A stretch of DNA of 64,000 nt from Sphingobacteriaceae bacterium (GTDB lineage: Bacteria; Bacteroidota; Bacteroidia; Sphingobacteriales; Sphingobacteriaceae): NCBI GenBank assembly GCA_014380615.1, contig JACMJM010000019.1, positions 62,001-126,000 on the forward strand, in the 5' to 3' direction. Below, piece by piece: positions 1-8,940 of the stretch (position 1 is the first letter of the stretch; every line of letters begins with the position of its first letter). Below the pieces are notes generated by a model. It worked only from the letters and a program-made list of their open reading frames with translations, did no database searches and was not told where the DNA came from. Position numbers and translations under genes: made by a program.

Positions 1-1
1 T

Positions 2-1042
2 GCTCAATCGAATACCTACCGAATAGAAAAGTTAAGTAAGCCCGATAACTTATTACCAACCGTTAGTCCTGAAAACTTATTTAAGAACGTAGATAAGAAC
101 TTCCTCAAATTATCGGTATCGGATAAGCTGGTTGATTTGGGAACCCGTCCGGTGATTACAGGATATTTGCGGGCCTATCAAAATCATTATCCCATTACCA
201 TTAGCCCAGACATTATGTGGCTGCTGATATGTCAGGGTTTTTCTCATCATGTGAATAATAACCCCGAAGCATTACGGTCGATGCTCGTAAATTTTAAGGG
301 TAAGAAAGAGCTGGAAGTCACACGTAATGTGACCGGAACCGCTGGCCTTCGCGTTTTTCCATGGGAGAGCGTTTTTCCTGAATTTGTGCAGCAAATATCT
401 GCCTATACAGGGAAGGAACTTTCCGATAATTTGTCGCCCGCCTTTAGTACCACAACTCCCACATCTCGTATAGCAGGGCAAATAACCATTATGGAGTCGA
501 TGAAAGAGTTTTTCAATTACAAAGTTATTATGGTGGGCTGTGGTATTCCCGAAGTTACTATCGAGGGGAGTGTTGAAGATTGGGAGAAAATAAACAGGCG
601 TTTAGATTATCTTTCAAAATACGACCTTAAATGGTGGACATCTGAATTGAAGCCCGTTATACAGAAGATTATAGACAGCAAGAGAGGAAAGTTTCAAAAA
701 AGCTTTTGGATGAACATGGTGAAGTATCACAAAACCGGACTCTATGGGTCGTATGATGGTATTGACGGCTGGTTGTTGAAATTTTATCCGTATCTCGAGA
801 TAAATGGGGAGGGGAACGGCCTTTCAAGGTCTGAGTTTAAGGAGATAAAACATGTTGGCTTTCTGCCGAAGGAAATAGCAAGTGTGCCTTTTACGTTTCA
901 AATTAAGAATGCCTTTTCTACGGTTGTAGCAACTTACAAAATGGAATTCTGGGCAGGCTTTATGGGGCTGAAACAAGACAAGCGTACTTTCAATGTCAAA
1001 CCTGAAATTGGTTGGGCTGTAAACATGCTTGCTGAGAGATAG
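2..1042 (+). CDS. DUF4419 domain protein, 5' end outside the window
   Basis: The frame is open from base 2, so the gene begins before the window; about 346 codons are visible. The first residues (AQSNTYRIEKL) resemble the end of a signal peptide, so probably only about 20 residues are missing (inference). A TTG at 137 is in frame but need not be a start. The body matches the DUF4419 family as I recognise it: the stretch PITISPDIMWLLICQGF, then a 'VNNNPEALR' helix, and a later 'GIDGWLLKFYPYL' segment. No catalytic role is established for the family. It ends 69 nt before the first GH2 gene, on the same strand, but nothing in the sequence ties it to glycan use. Confidence 0.75.
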   Translation, partial: AQSNTYRIEKLSKPDNLLPTVSPENLFKNVDKNFLKLSVSDKLVDLGTRPVITGYLRAYQNHYPITISPDIMWLLICQGFSHHVNNNPEALRSMLVNFKGKKELEVTRNVTGTAGLRVFPWESVFPEFVQQISAYTGKELSDNLSPAFSTTTPTSRIAGQITIMESMKEFFNYKVIMVGCGIPEVTIEGSVEDWEKINRRLDYLSKYDLKWWTSELKPVIQKIIDSKRGKFQKSFWMNMVKYHKTGLYGSYDGIDGWLLKFYPYLEINGEGNGLSRSEFKEIKHVGFLPKEIASVPFTFQIKNAFSTVVATYKMEFWAGFMGLKQDKRTFNVKPEIGWAVNMLAER

Positions 1043-1111
1043 AAAGGATTGAACGAATACTACATATAGTTCAAAGCGGAATCGTCTTGTAAACTAATTT
1101 AAGAAGAAGAA

Positions 1112-4033
1112 ATGATGTCGGAAGGTAAGCAGATTGGTAAGCAGTTAAAATTCAGAGGGGTGATGCAGTTGTTAATCATCTTACTGCTAGGTTTTTCCGG
1201 TTTTAAAGACAAGGAGATCGTTTCACTCCATGGAACCTGGAAATTTGAAATAGATCAGGATGATAAAGGAGTAGCAGGCAGATGGTTTTCCCGGGATTTA
1301 AGCGATCAGATTAAATTGCCGGGCTCTATGGCCGGAAACTTAAAAGGGGACGATATTACATTAAAAACAAAATGGACAGGCACCATTTACGATAGCTCCT
1401 TCTATTTCAATCCGGCAATGGCAAAATACCGCGAGCCCGGCAATATTCATATTCCTTTCTGGCTTAGCCCCGCAAAGCATTACGTTGGGCCTGCATGGTA
1501 TCAAAAACAGGTAGAGATACCATCTAACTGGAAAAAGAAGCGCATCATTTTACATTTAGAAAGAGCACATACCGAAACCAGGGTTTGGGTAGGTGACAAG
1601 GAGATAGGAATGCAGAATTCTCTGGTGGCAGCCCATGAATATGATTTAACACCTCATCTTAGCCCTGGCCAACATCGAATTACCGTTCGTGTAGATAACC
1701 GCGTTAAGGAGATAAATGTAGGTCCCGATTCTCACAGTATCGCCGATCACACTCAGGGTAACTGGAATGGGATAATCGGTAAGATTGCATTAGAAGCTAC
1801 AGGGCGTATTTATTTTGATGATATCCAGGTTTACCCTGATTTAAAAAATAAAAAAGCAAGGGTGAAAATGCGTTTGATGAATGCAGGCGGTTCTGGCAAA
1901 ATATCCGGAAAAGTTTTTTTATCGGCTAAATGTTTTAATACTGACGTGAAGGATGAGACTAAGACGGTTACGGCGAAATTCTCGGCAAAATTGGGTATCG
2001 CTGTTATTGAAGTAGACTTACCCTTTAGCGATAATATGCAAACTTGGGACGAATTTAGCCCTGCTCTATATATTCTTACAGTTAAGTTGGATGCTAAAGA
2101 TTCTGAAATTACTAAAGAGGTACAGTTTGGAATGCGTGAATTTAAGATTGAAGGGAACAAGTTTTTAATAAACGGAAATCCTGTATTCTTAAGAGGTAAT
2201 CTGCACAACGGCGAGTTTCCGCTGACCGGTTATCCCGCTACAACAGTTGAGGCCTGGGAGAGGATCTATAAAGTTGCGAAGTCTCACGGCTTAAATCATA
2301 TTCGTTTTCATTCTTGGTGCCCTCCGGAAGCGGCTTTTATTGCTGCTGATAAGGTGGGGGTTTACCTTCAGCCCGAAGGGCCGAGCTGGCCTAATCATGG
2401 TCCAAAAATCGGTTTGGGCCAACCTATCGATAAATACTTGTATGATGAAACCAACCGTATCGTAAAAAATTACGGAAACTATGCTTCGTTTACCATGCTT
2501 TCCGCGGGTAACGAACCAGCTGGTAATCAAGTAAAATACCTGAACGAATTTGTAGACTACTGGAAAGCGAAAGACAGTCGGCGGGTTTATACCGGAATGT
2601 CGGTAGGTGGAAGCTGGCCGGTTGTTCCAAAAGCAGAATTTCAGGTGCGTGGAGGTGTGCGAGGTTTAACCTGGGATAAATTACCGGAAACTCAGTCTGA
2701 TTTTAGCACCGGAATTTCAAAATTCACAGTGCCCTTTGTAGCACATGAAATGGGCCAGTGGTGCGTTTATCCGAATTTTGAAGAAATAAATAAATATACA
2801 GGTGTTTACAAGCCCAAAAACATGGAATTGTTCAGGCAGCATTTAAAAGATCAGGGAATGGGCGATCAGGCCCATGATTTCTTAATGGCTTCTGGCCGAC
2901 TACAAGTTTTATGTTATAAGAACGAGATTGAAAAAACGCTTAGAACTCCGGGTTATGCAGGCTTCCAGTTACTCGGCTTGCAGGATTTCTCCGGGCAGGG
3001 AACAGCTTTAGTTGGTGTTCTTGATGCTTTCTGGGAAGAAAAAGGCTATGTGTCTCCTAAAGAATTCTCGCGTTTTAGCAATACCACAGTTCCTCTTGCC
3101 CGCTTACCCAAGTTTGTATTTACTAATGATGAAGTTTTCAAAGCGGGTATTGATTTGTTCCATTCGGGAAGAGAGCCATTAATAAATGCTGTGGTAAAGT
3201 GGGTTATAAAAGATACTGGCGGAAATTCTGTATTAAACGGCTCATTTACAGCCAAAACTTTCCAAAATGGGAACGGCCTCCCCGTAGGAGAAGTTAATTT
3301 ACCCTTATCGGAAATTTCAATTCCTACTCAATTAAAGCTGGAGGTTTCAGTTGAGAATACAGAATTTGTTAATGACTGGGATTTCTGGGTTTATCCGGCA
3401 AAAAATAAGGAGATAAAATCTGATTTCTATTATACCACGGTGCTGGACGATAAAGCCAAATCAATTCTTAATAAAGGAGGTAAAGTGTTTTTAAATGCTT
3501 CCGGAAAAGTAGTTAAGGGAAAAGAAGTGGTAATGTATTTTGTACCGGTGTTCTGGAATACCTCCTGGTTTAAAATGCGTCCGCCCCATGTTACGGGAAT
3601 GCTTATCCAGTATAAGAGCCCGGCTTTCGCAGATTTTCCTACCAGCTTTCATTCTGACTTGCAATGGTGGGATATCGCCATTCGCTCTCAGGTGATGATT
3701 CTCGAAGACTTCCCCGCAGGTTTTAAACCCCTGGTTCAGCCAATCGACACATGGTTCCTAAATCGTCGTTTAGCATTAATTTACGAAGCTAAAGTAGGAA
3801 AAGGTAAACTTGTTGTAAGCAGTGCTGATTTACGTGAAGATACAGAACGTAAAGCTTCTAAACAGTTGTTTTATAGTTTAAAGAAGTATATGGCCTCCGA
3901 CAAGTTTGATCCGAAAGGCGAGGTTAGTTTTGAGGTAGTGAATGATGTATTTGTGAATCCGTCAAAGCAAAGTTTTAAAACCTATACAAACGAGAGTCCG
4001 GATGAGTTAAAGCCTAATTCAAATCAGAAGTGA
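1112..4033 (+). CDS. glycoside hydrolase family 2 protein, 973 aa, specificity unknown
   Basis: A secreted or periplasmic exo-acting GH2 enzyme by family. An N-terminal hydrophobic stretch (about residues 18-31) is followed by the GH2 sugar-binding jelly roll (start near 'LHGTWKF'), an immunoglobulin-like domain, and the TIM barrel from about residue 340. The general acid/base is E468 in 'SAGNEP' and the probable nucleophile is E546 in 'AHEMGQW'. About 300 residues follow the barrel, more than a minimal GH2 enzyme carries, and end in a beta-rich domain I cannot name. ATG 1112 follows a purine-rich AAGAAGAAGAA; an internal ATG at 1163 preceded by AGAGGGG is an alternative, but it would lose the basic residues ahead of the hydrophobic segment. 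Beta-galactosidase, beta-glucuronidase or another exo-activity cannot be told apart here. It opens the locus, followed by an integrase relic. Confidence 0.85.
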   Translation: MMSEGKQIGKQLKFRGVMQLLIILLLGFSGFKDKEIVSLHGTWKFEIDQDDKGVAGRWFSRDLSDQIKLPGSMAGNLKGDDITLKTKWTGTIYDSSFYFNPAMAKYREPGNIHIPFWLSPAKHYVGPAWYQKQVEIPSNWKKKRIILHLERAHTETRVWVGDKEIGMQNSLVAAHEYDLTPHLSPGQHRITVRVDNRVKEINVGPDSHSIADHTQGNWNGIIGKIALEATGRIYFDDIQVYPDLKNKKARVKMRLMNAGGSGKISGKVFLSAKCFNTDVKDETKTVTAKFSAKLGIAVIEVDLPFSDNMQTWDEFSPALYILTVKLDAKDSEITKEVQFGMREFKIEGNKFLINGNPVFLRGNLHNGEFPLTGYPATTVEAWERIYKVAKSHGLNHIRFHSWCPPEAAFIAADKVGVYLQPEGPSWPNHGPKIGLGQPIDKYLYDETNRIVKNYGNYASFTMLSAGNEPAGNQVKYLNEFVDYWKAKDSRRVYTGMSVGGSWPVVPKAEFQVRGGVRGLTWDKLPETQSDFSTGISKFTVPFVAHEMGQWCVYPNFEEINKYTGVYKPKNMELFRQHLKDQGMGDQAHDFLMASGRLQVLCYKNEIEKTLRTPGYAGFQLLGLQDFSGQGTALVGVLDAFWEEKGYVSPKEFSRFSNTTVPLARLPKFVFTNDEVFKAGIDLFHSGREPLINAVVKWVIKDTGGNSVLNGSFTAKTFQNGNGLPVGEVNLPLSEISIPTQLKLEVSVENTEFVNDWDFWVYPAKNKEIKSDFYYTTVLDDKAKSILNKGGKVFLNASGKVVKGKEVVMYFVPVFWNTSWFKMRPPHVTGMLIQYKSPAFADFPTSFHSDLQWWDIAIRSQVMILEDFPAGFKPLVQPIDTWFLNRRLALIYEAKVGKGKLVVSSADLREDTERKASKQLFYSLKKYMASDKFDPKGEVSFEVVNDVFVNPSKQSFKTYTNESPDELKPNSNQK

Positions 4034-4296
4034 TTAAGCTTAGGGCTAACCGCAACTTTATTCGTTTCGTGAATCAGCATATGGATAAGTTAGCTAAACT
4101 TGCTGGCTTGGATATTAATTTGTCTACCTAAGTAGCAAGGCACACTTTCACAACGAGTGCTATTCTTAGTGGTGCTTCCATGGAATTTGTTCAAGAGACG
4201 CTGGGGCATCATTCACTATCTGCTACTCAAAATTATTGGGCAGGATTTGAAGATGAAGTGAAAGAAAAATTTGCAGAGTCGCTGATGAATTTTTGA
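4034..4296 (+). pseudogene. tyrosine recombinase (integrase) C-terminal remnant with internal stop
   Basis: Translating from 4081 gives MDKLAKLAGLDINLST, a TAA stop at 4129-4131, then VARHTFTTSAILSGAS and, further on, ETLGHHSLSATQNYWAGF, ending at TGA 4294-4296. This is the C-terminal catalytic region of a Bacteroidota-type tyrosine recombinase: the box II arginine (ARHTF), the LGH histidine and the nucleophilic tyrosine (QNYW) are all recognisable. Relatives usually read 'STY.ARHTF' here, so the TAA most likely replaced a TAT or TAC tyrosine codon by a single change (inference). The frame is closed by several stops upstream of about 4020, inside the end of the GH2 gene, so the N-terminal core-binding region is gone. 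It marks an old mobile-element insertion next to the glycan locus. Confidence 0.85.
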
Positions 4297-4364
4297 CCAC
4301 AATTATAATGTTAAATTATTCATCCCACTCAAAATGTCCCACTTTGATAATCCATGGCTTTGAG

Positions 4365-4376
4365 TGATAAGTAATT
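4365..4376 (+). repeat. 12-bp direct repeat TGATAAGTAATT, copy 1
   Basis: The sequence TGATAAGTAATT lies 81 nt before the ATG of the first GH29 gene and recurs at 8886-8897 ahead of the second GH29 gene. It could be a regulator site, a trace of duplication, or chance. Confidence 0.4.
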
Positions 4377-4457
4377 TGCTGGCGTGAAAAAAGTATATGA
4401 TGTAATTTAGGGAAAGTGAAATATTCTTTTAAACAAATCGAATTCACACACACACAA

Positions 4458-5993
4458 ATGAAAAAATACCACATTACTGCACTTGTTGCATCATCCTTAT
4501 TTTTTCACATCGCAATAGGCCCCACTGCCCAAGCACAAACAAGGCCCCCGTCGCAGGATACTTCACCCGGAAATGAGATTCTGGACCCTTCTGTCAGTGC
4601 CCGCCGTAGTACCCGGCCAACTTATACCTTTGCTCCTGATATCAATATCCCGTCAGGATCAACACAGTTAAGTTGGGAGTCGGTAAAAGCCAATTTCCAG
4701 GTACCTGCCTGGTTGCAAGATGGAAAATTCGGGATCTTTATTCATTGGGGACCTTACACAGTTGCGGCGCACCATAATGAATGGTACCCAAAACACATGT
4801 ACAACAACCCCGGAATTGCGAAATGGCACCAGGAAAAATTTGGACCGCAAGATAAGTTTGGGTACAAGGATCTTATTCCACTCTTTAAAGCCGAGAAATT
4901 TGATGCAAAAGAATGGGCTGCGCTTTTCAAAGAGGCTGGTGCGCGATTTGTTGTTCCTGCCGGCGAACACCATGACCGTTTTGCCATGTGGGACTCAAAA
5001 TTAACGAAATGGGACGCGAAGGAAATGGGCCCGAAGCGGGATGTAATAGGAGAACTTGCCAAATCAGTTCGCGCTCAGGGCTTAAAATATGGTATATCCA
5101 ACCATCGTATGTTTGGATACGACTTTATGGTGCCAGCTGACAAAACCCTAAAAACCGACCTGTACGATCCGGCTTATGCGGACTTCTATGGCCCACTACC
5201 CACCGAGCAAAAAACAATGCCTAACCAGGAATTTGTAAATGGCTGGCTGGCCCGCACAATTGAGCTTATCGATTTGTATCAGCCCGATTTTCTTTGGTTC
5301 GACTGGGACGGTACTGGTGCGGAAAATCCGGTAAAGCTTCAATTTGCCAATTACTATTTCACCCGCGCTAAACAATGGGGTAAACAAGTTGCTTTTTCTC
5401 AAAAGGGGGATACCTTTCCATTTGGTACCGGGATTACAAGCCACGAAAAAGGGGGGCGCATGCCCAAGGAAATTACATCGAATGTTTGGATGGTAGATGA
5501 TGTGATCTCTAACCGGTCATGGAGTTATGTAGAGGGGATGACCTATCGCAGTGCCACATCGATTGTTCATGAGCTGTCTGATGCGGTATCACGAAACGGA
5601 ACGATGATGCTAAATATTTCTCCCCGTGCAGATGGTGTTATCCCTCAGGAACAGCAAGACATTCTCCGATCCATAGGGCGATGGTTAAATCAAAATGGCG
5701 AAGCTATTTACTCAACGCGTCCCTGGGTAAAAGCCTCGGAGGGCGATGTAAGCTTTACAGTAAAGGGTGATGCACTTTATGCCATCTGCAAAAAGTGGCC
5801 TGGTGAAGCGCTTAGCATCCCATCTCTCGGCAAGGGACAAGTGACTTCGATCGATAAAATTTCACTGCTTGGCTCGCGAGACCCGATTGGTTTCACCCAA
5901 CACAGCGACAAATTGGTAATCAAAGTACCGAAAGAAAAACCTGGAGAACATGCCTGGGTGTTTAAGATCACTGGTTTGCAACTTAAAAAATAA
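4458..5993 (+). CDS. GH29 alpha-L-fucosidase (first copy)
   Basis: A retaining exo-alpha-L-fucosidase that removes terminal fucose; probably periplasmic. I chose ATG 4458 (511 aa) over an upstream GTG at 4416 because it gives a textbook signal peptide, MKKYHITALVASSLFF to about 'AQAQ'. A linker of about 50 residues leads to the GH29 barrel, which opens with 'WLQDGKFGIFIHWGPYTV'. 'EHHDRFAMWDS' and 'GPKRDVIGEL' are conserved GH29 segments, and D282 in 'LWFDWDG' is the likely nucleophile. A C-terminal beta-sandwich follows from about residue 415. It follows the integrase relic and is followed by a gene on the opposite strand, so it is probably its own transcript. The second GH29 (8941-10452) is a clear paralogue but differs at the nucleophile strand, so the two may prefer different linkages. 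Confidence 0.93.
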   Translation: MKKYHITALVASSLFFHIAIGPTAQAQTRPPSQDTSPGNEILDPSVSARRSTRPTYTFAPDINIPSGSTQLSWESVKANFQVPAWLQDGKFGIFIHWGPYTVAAHHNEWYPKHMYNNPGIAKWHQEKFGPQDKFGYKDLIPLFKAEKFDAKEWAALFKEAGARFVVPAGEHHDRFAMWDSKLTKWDAKEMGPKRDVIGELAKSVRAQGLKYGISNHRMFGYDFMVPADKTLKTDLYDPAYADFYGPLPTEQKTMPNQEFVNGWLARTIELIDLYQPDFLWFDWDGTGAENPVKLQFANYYFTRAKQWGKQVAFSQKGDTFPFGTGITSHEKGGRMPKEITSNVWMVDDVISNRSWSYVEGMTYRSATSIVHELSDAVSRNGTMMLNISPRADGVIPQEQQDILRSIGRWLNQNGEAIYSTRPWVKASEGDVSFTVKGDALYAICKKWPGEALSIPSLGKGQVTSIDKISLLGSRDPIGFTQHSDKLVIKVPKEKPGEHAWVFKITGLQLKK

Positions 5994-6034
5994 AGCAGGT
6001 GGTACAGGGGAAAACCAAGAGGTTGTGAAAATCT

Positions 6035-7099
6035 CTAACGACGAATCTTGTTTATTATAGCTGGCCAGTCGGGATAAACCCTTTCTGCGCCAGGTATGTG
6101 TTTGATTAATTCAGCAAGTGAAGGGTCAAAATAAATGGCGGAAGAAATAACAATAATTCCGTGGGATGGCTTAAAAAATGCACCAGTTTTAAATGTTGCT
6201 TCGTTGTTTGCCGACCGAGCCCTGTCAAAACTAACTGTACTATTTACGAATTCAGGATGCTTAAGTTCACCCTTAAGATAAGGAATGAGAAACTTGACCG
6301 ACTTTTCAATCGAAGAGCCCGAATTTGAGATATAGTTATAATAATTCTTCCCTTCCGCTCTTTTTATTGCTATCGCAAGTTTAAGCAGCGGGTCTACCGT
6401 ATACACGTGATAGTGCAGAGCATCGCGAAGTTTGAAATCCAGGCTTGAACCATCAGGAAGTAAATTTTTAGCCAGATGTGACTCCAAAAGCCGTTTCGAC
6501 TGTTTAATTAATGATGTGTCACTAAGCAAATAACCGATCAGGCCCGCAACTTTGATTTTATGAGAAGTCCAGTTATTAGCATCAAGCTTACGTTTAAGTT
6601 CAAGTTCGGCCATTTTTCTGAACCATGCTTCTATAATTTGTTTTTCATCAGTTCGTATTTCCTTTTTTAACAAGTCGTACGACTCAAGCATTAAATCGAA
6701 CTTAGTATCATTAATCGGGTTGCCTTGTGGCTTATTTCTCCTAGCCCAGGCGCCTAGATATTCAATTGCTTTGTCGCGATATTTTTTTTGCCTGCTGAGT
6801 TTATATACAATTGTAAGGCTATACGTTTTCTGGATATCTGCTAGGGAGATGATTGTTCGGATCTTTTTGGGGTCTGTAGCGAGACGGCCTTCTGAAAAAA
6901 CTGTGTCAAGGGGATTAGGAGTTTCCAGCATGGCGCTGTCTGCTTGTCTTTTTAACTTGTTAAAAAGTTCAGTGGTTCGAGAGTCTGTTTTGACGTATTT
7001 TATAAGCTTCTTAATTTCTTTACTGTTCAGGCTAATGTATTGTGCATTCACACATATGGCCCATAAGGCCATTATAATAGTTGAGAATACATATTTCAT
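6035..7099 (-). CDS. alginate-lyase-fold (PF05426-like) polysaccharide lyase
   Basis: A 354-aa secreted protein with signal peptide MKYVFSTIIMALWAICVNAQ. The body looks like the (alpha/alpha) toroid of the alginate lyase superfamily (families PL5 and PL38 and relatives): 'NNWTSHK' (N175, N176, H180) and 'RDALHYHVY' (R226, H229, Y230, H231) match the conserved Asn, His and Tyr positions used for charge neutralisation and beta-elimination. By family it should cleave a uronate-containing polymer such as alginate or glucuronan and leave an unsaturated uronate end. It is the only enzyme of the locus read on the - strand, lying between GH29 and the esterase. Its products could feed the GH105 enzyme encoded at 11876. 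The substrate cannot be read from sequence. The strand and codon use do not by themselves show transfer. Confidence 0.75.
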   Translation of the reverse strand: MKYVFSTIIMALWAICVNAQYISLNSKEIKKLIKYVKTDSRTTELFNKLKRQADSAMLETPNPLDTVFSEGRLATDPKKIRTIISLADIQKTYSLTIVYKLSRQKKYRDKAIEYLGAWARRNKPQGNPINDTKFDLMLESYDLLKKEIRTDEKQIIEAWFRKMAELELKRKLDANNWTSHKIKVAGLIGYLLSDTSLIKQSKRLLESHLAKNLLPDGSSLDFKLRDALHYHVYTVDPLLKLAIAIKRAEGKNYYNYISNSGSSIEKSVKFLIPYLKGELKHPEFVNSTVSFDRARSANNEATFKTGAFFKPSHGIIVISSAIYFDPSLAELIKHIPGAERVYPDWPAIINKIRR

Positions 7100-7258
7100 G
7101 CTTCCAAAGTTATGTTATTACAGCAAAGATTTTGATTTAGGCACTCTTTGATAGCTTATTGCACAAAATGATAAACGCTTATGGTCTGGGCGGGCTATCA
7201 TTGTTTTTAACTAACTTGAATTTTGAAAGAAGTAAATAGGGACATTTATCTTTTTAGT

Positions 7259-8821
7259 ATGGCAAAGAATAAACCAAAGAAATATCAATCTGGAACTATA
7301 GTTGCATGTATCGTTTTTAATTTGAAGGTCGGGGTACTGCTAATCACCCTTAATTTTTTTTCGATTGAAGCGAATGCTACTGTGGTACTCCCAGCTTTGA
7401 TCTCTGACAATATGGTTATGCAGCAGAACGCTCCGGTACATATTTGGGGCGGGGCTGCTGCAGGTGAAAAGATTAGCATTACTATACTCGGCCAAACTTT
7501 AGCTACCGTAGCGGATAACAATGGCCGCTGGGATGTTTGGCTAAAGCCAATGAAAAGCAATACCGCTGTGAGTATGACCGTGGCGGGAACCAATACCATC
7601 CCGGTAAAAAATATACTGATAGGCGAGGTTTGGCTGGCCTCCGGACAATCAAATATGGAATGGGATGTGAGCCAGTCAAACAATGCTTCTAAGGAGATAG
7701 CTGCCGCAAATTATCCGCAAATCAGGATTTTCGATGCTGCAAGAAGTTTTTCTGATACCCTGAAATCTGAGATAAGCGGCAAATGGGTAATCTGCTCACA
7801 TGAAACAGTTAAGAACATTACTGCAGCCGGTTACTTCTTCGCACGGGGACTTAACAAAAAGCTGGCCCAACCAATTGGACTTATTGAAGCTTCCTGGGGA
7901 GCTACCAATTGCCAGTCGTGGACATCGATCGATGCTATCAGAGCCGATCCAAGGCTAAGCTATGTGGAAAATGACTGGCAAAAATACTTGAATACATATC
8001 CAGATCGTCAAAAGGCTTACCAGACTGCAATGGAAATATGGAAAGATGCGGCGGATAAGGCAAAAGTTACAGGAACCGAAACGCCTTCTCAGCCTCGAGC
8101 GCCTCAGAGATCAACTAAAGACCAGCCTTCCGTCATTTTTAATGCGGTAATAGCCCCACTAAGCAATTACACTATCAGGGGAGTAATCTGGTACCAGGGC
8201 GAGGCAAATGCTTATGCAAGAGTGGCCTATCCTTATCGTTACTTGTTCCCCGCAATGATCAGTTCCTGGAGAGATTCCTGGAAGCAGGGCGATTTTCCTT
8301 TTATTTTCGTTCAGCTTTCTACGCTTAACAAGCACCCTTATTGGCCCATGCTGCGTGAGTCGCAGTTTGAAACCCTGAAATTGGCTAATACCGCTATGGT
8401 TGTTTCGTATGATGTGGGTGATTCTACAGATGCACATTATAAAAATAAACAGACCGTGGGTTATCGTCTGGAGCTTGCGGCTCGAAAACTGGTATATGGA
8501 GAAAATATTGAGGCATCGGGACCTGTGTTCAGGCAGATGACCAGCGAAGGCAATTCGGTCCGTATCTGGTTTGACCATGCAAAAGGATTGAAAACTCAGG
8601 GCCGGGCTGAGATCGCAGGCTTTGAAATCGCAGGTGGTGACGGTAAACGATATCCCGCAAGGGCAATAATAGACGGAGAAAATATTGTTCTTTCCCATCC
8701 GGAAGTACACAAGCCGGCTGTTGCCCGCTATGCATTTAAAGACGCACCTGTTGCTAACCTGGTAAATTCGGCTGGTTTGCCTGCAGTGCCGTTTAGAACA
8801 GATGTTTCAGAGAGCTTATAG
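7259..8821 (+). CDS. SASA-family (sialate O-acetylesterase-like) carbohydrate esterase
   Basis: An SGNH-type acetylesterase that probably removes O-acetyl groups from a plant glycan. ATG 7259 gives 520 aa; an upstream TTG at 7223 is in frame but less likely. A membrane-like signal (residues 13-40, ending 'SIEANA') precedes an N-terminal beta domain and the catalytic core. The nucleophile is S131 in 'LASGQSNMEW', a second block is 'WYQGEANA', and 'DVGDSTDAHYKNK' supplies the Asp/His region with H393. In this spot other family members usually read D..xxHP, so the 'AHY' is a small departure. The name refers to sialate, but family members in plant-glycan loci often act on acetylated xylan or pectin (family knowledge). 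The gene starts divergently from the lyase at 7099. Confidence 0.88.
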   Translation: MAKNKPKKYQSGTIVACIVFNLKVGVLLITLNFFSIEANATVVLPALISDNMVMQQNAPVHIWGGAAAGEKISITILGQTLATVADNNGRWDVWLKPMKSNTAVSMTVAGTNTIPVKNILIGEVWLASGQSNMEWDVSQSNNASKEIAAANYPQIRIFDAARSFSDTLKSEISGKWVICSHETVKNITAAGYFFARGLNKKLAQPIGLIEASWGATNCQSWTSIDAIRADPRLSYVENDWQKYLNTYPDRQKAYQTAMEIWKDAADKAKVTGTETPSQPRAPQRSTKDQPSVIFNAVIAPLSNYTIRGVIWYQGEANAYARVAYPYRYLFPAMISSWRDSWKQGDFPFIFVQLSTLNKHPYWPMLRESQFETLKLANTAMVVSYDVGDSTDAHYKNKQTVGYRLELAARKLVYGENIEASGPVFRQMTSEGNSVRIWFDHAKGLKTQGRAEIAGFEIAGGDGKRYPARAIIDGENIVLSHPEVHKPAVARYAFKDAPVANLVNSAGLPAVPFRTDVSESL

Positions 8822-8885
8822 GGTTCGGAATTCTTTCTCTTAATTAAAGTGCTATTGTCACTTATTGATAGCAAATGGCCCCCTC

Positions 8886-8897
8886 TGATAAGTAATT
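8886..8897 (+). repeat. 12-bp direct repeat TGATAAGTAATT, copy 2
   Basis: Second copy of the word found at 4365-4376, here 43 nt before the preferred ATG (8941) of the second GH29 gene and just upstream of the alternative ATG at 8902. Confidence 0.4.
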
Positions 8898-8940
8898 CAC
8901 TATGTTTAAGCTTAATATTGTATCAAGTCCGAATACTCAA

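Noticed and set aside
6720..7151. 143-codon ORF on + opposite the alginate-lyase-fold gene
   Set aside because: Shadow of the - strand gene, which has a signal peptide and catalytic motifs; the + protein is low-quality and Arg/Leu/Ser-rich.
8159..8710. 183-codon ORF on - opposite the acetylesterase
   Set aside because: It lies wholly within a gene with clear SASA motifs, and its protein has no domain; it is an antisense shadow.
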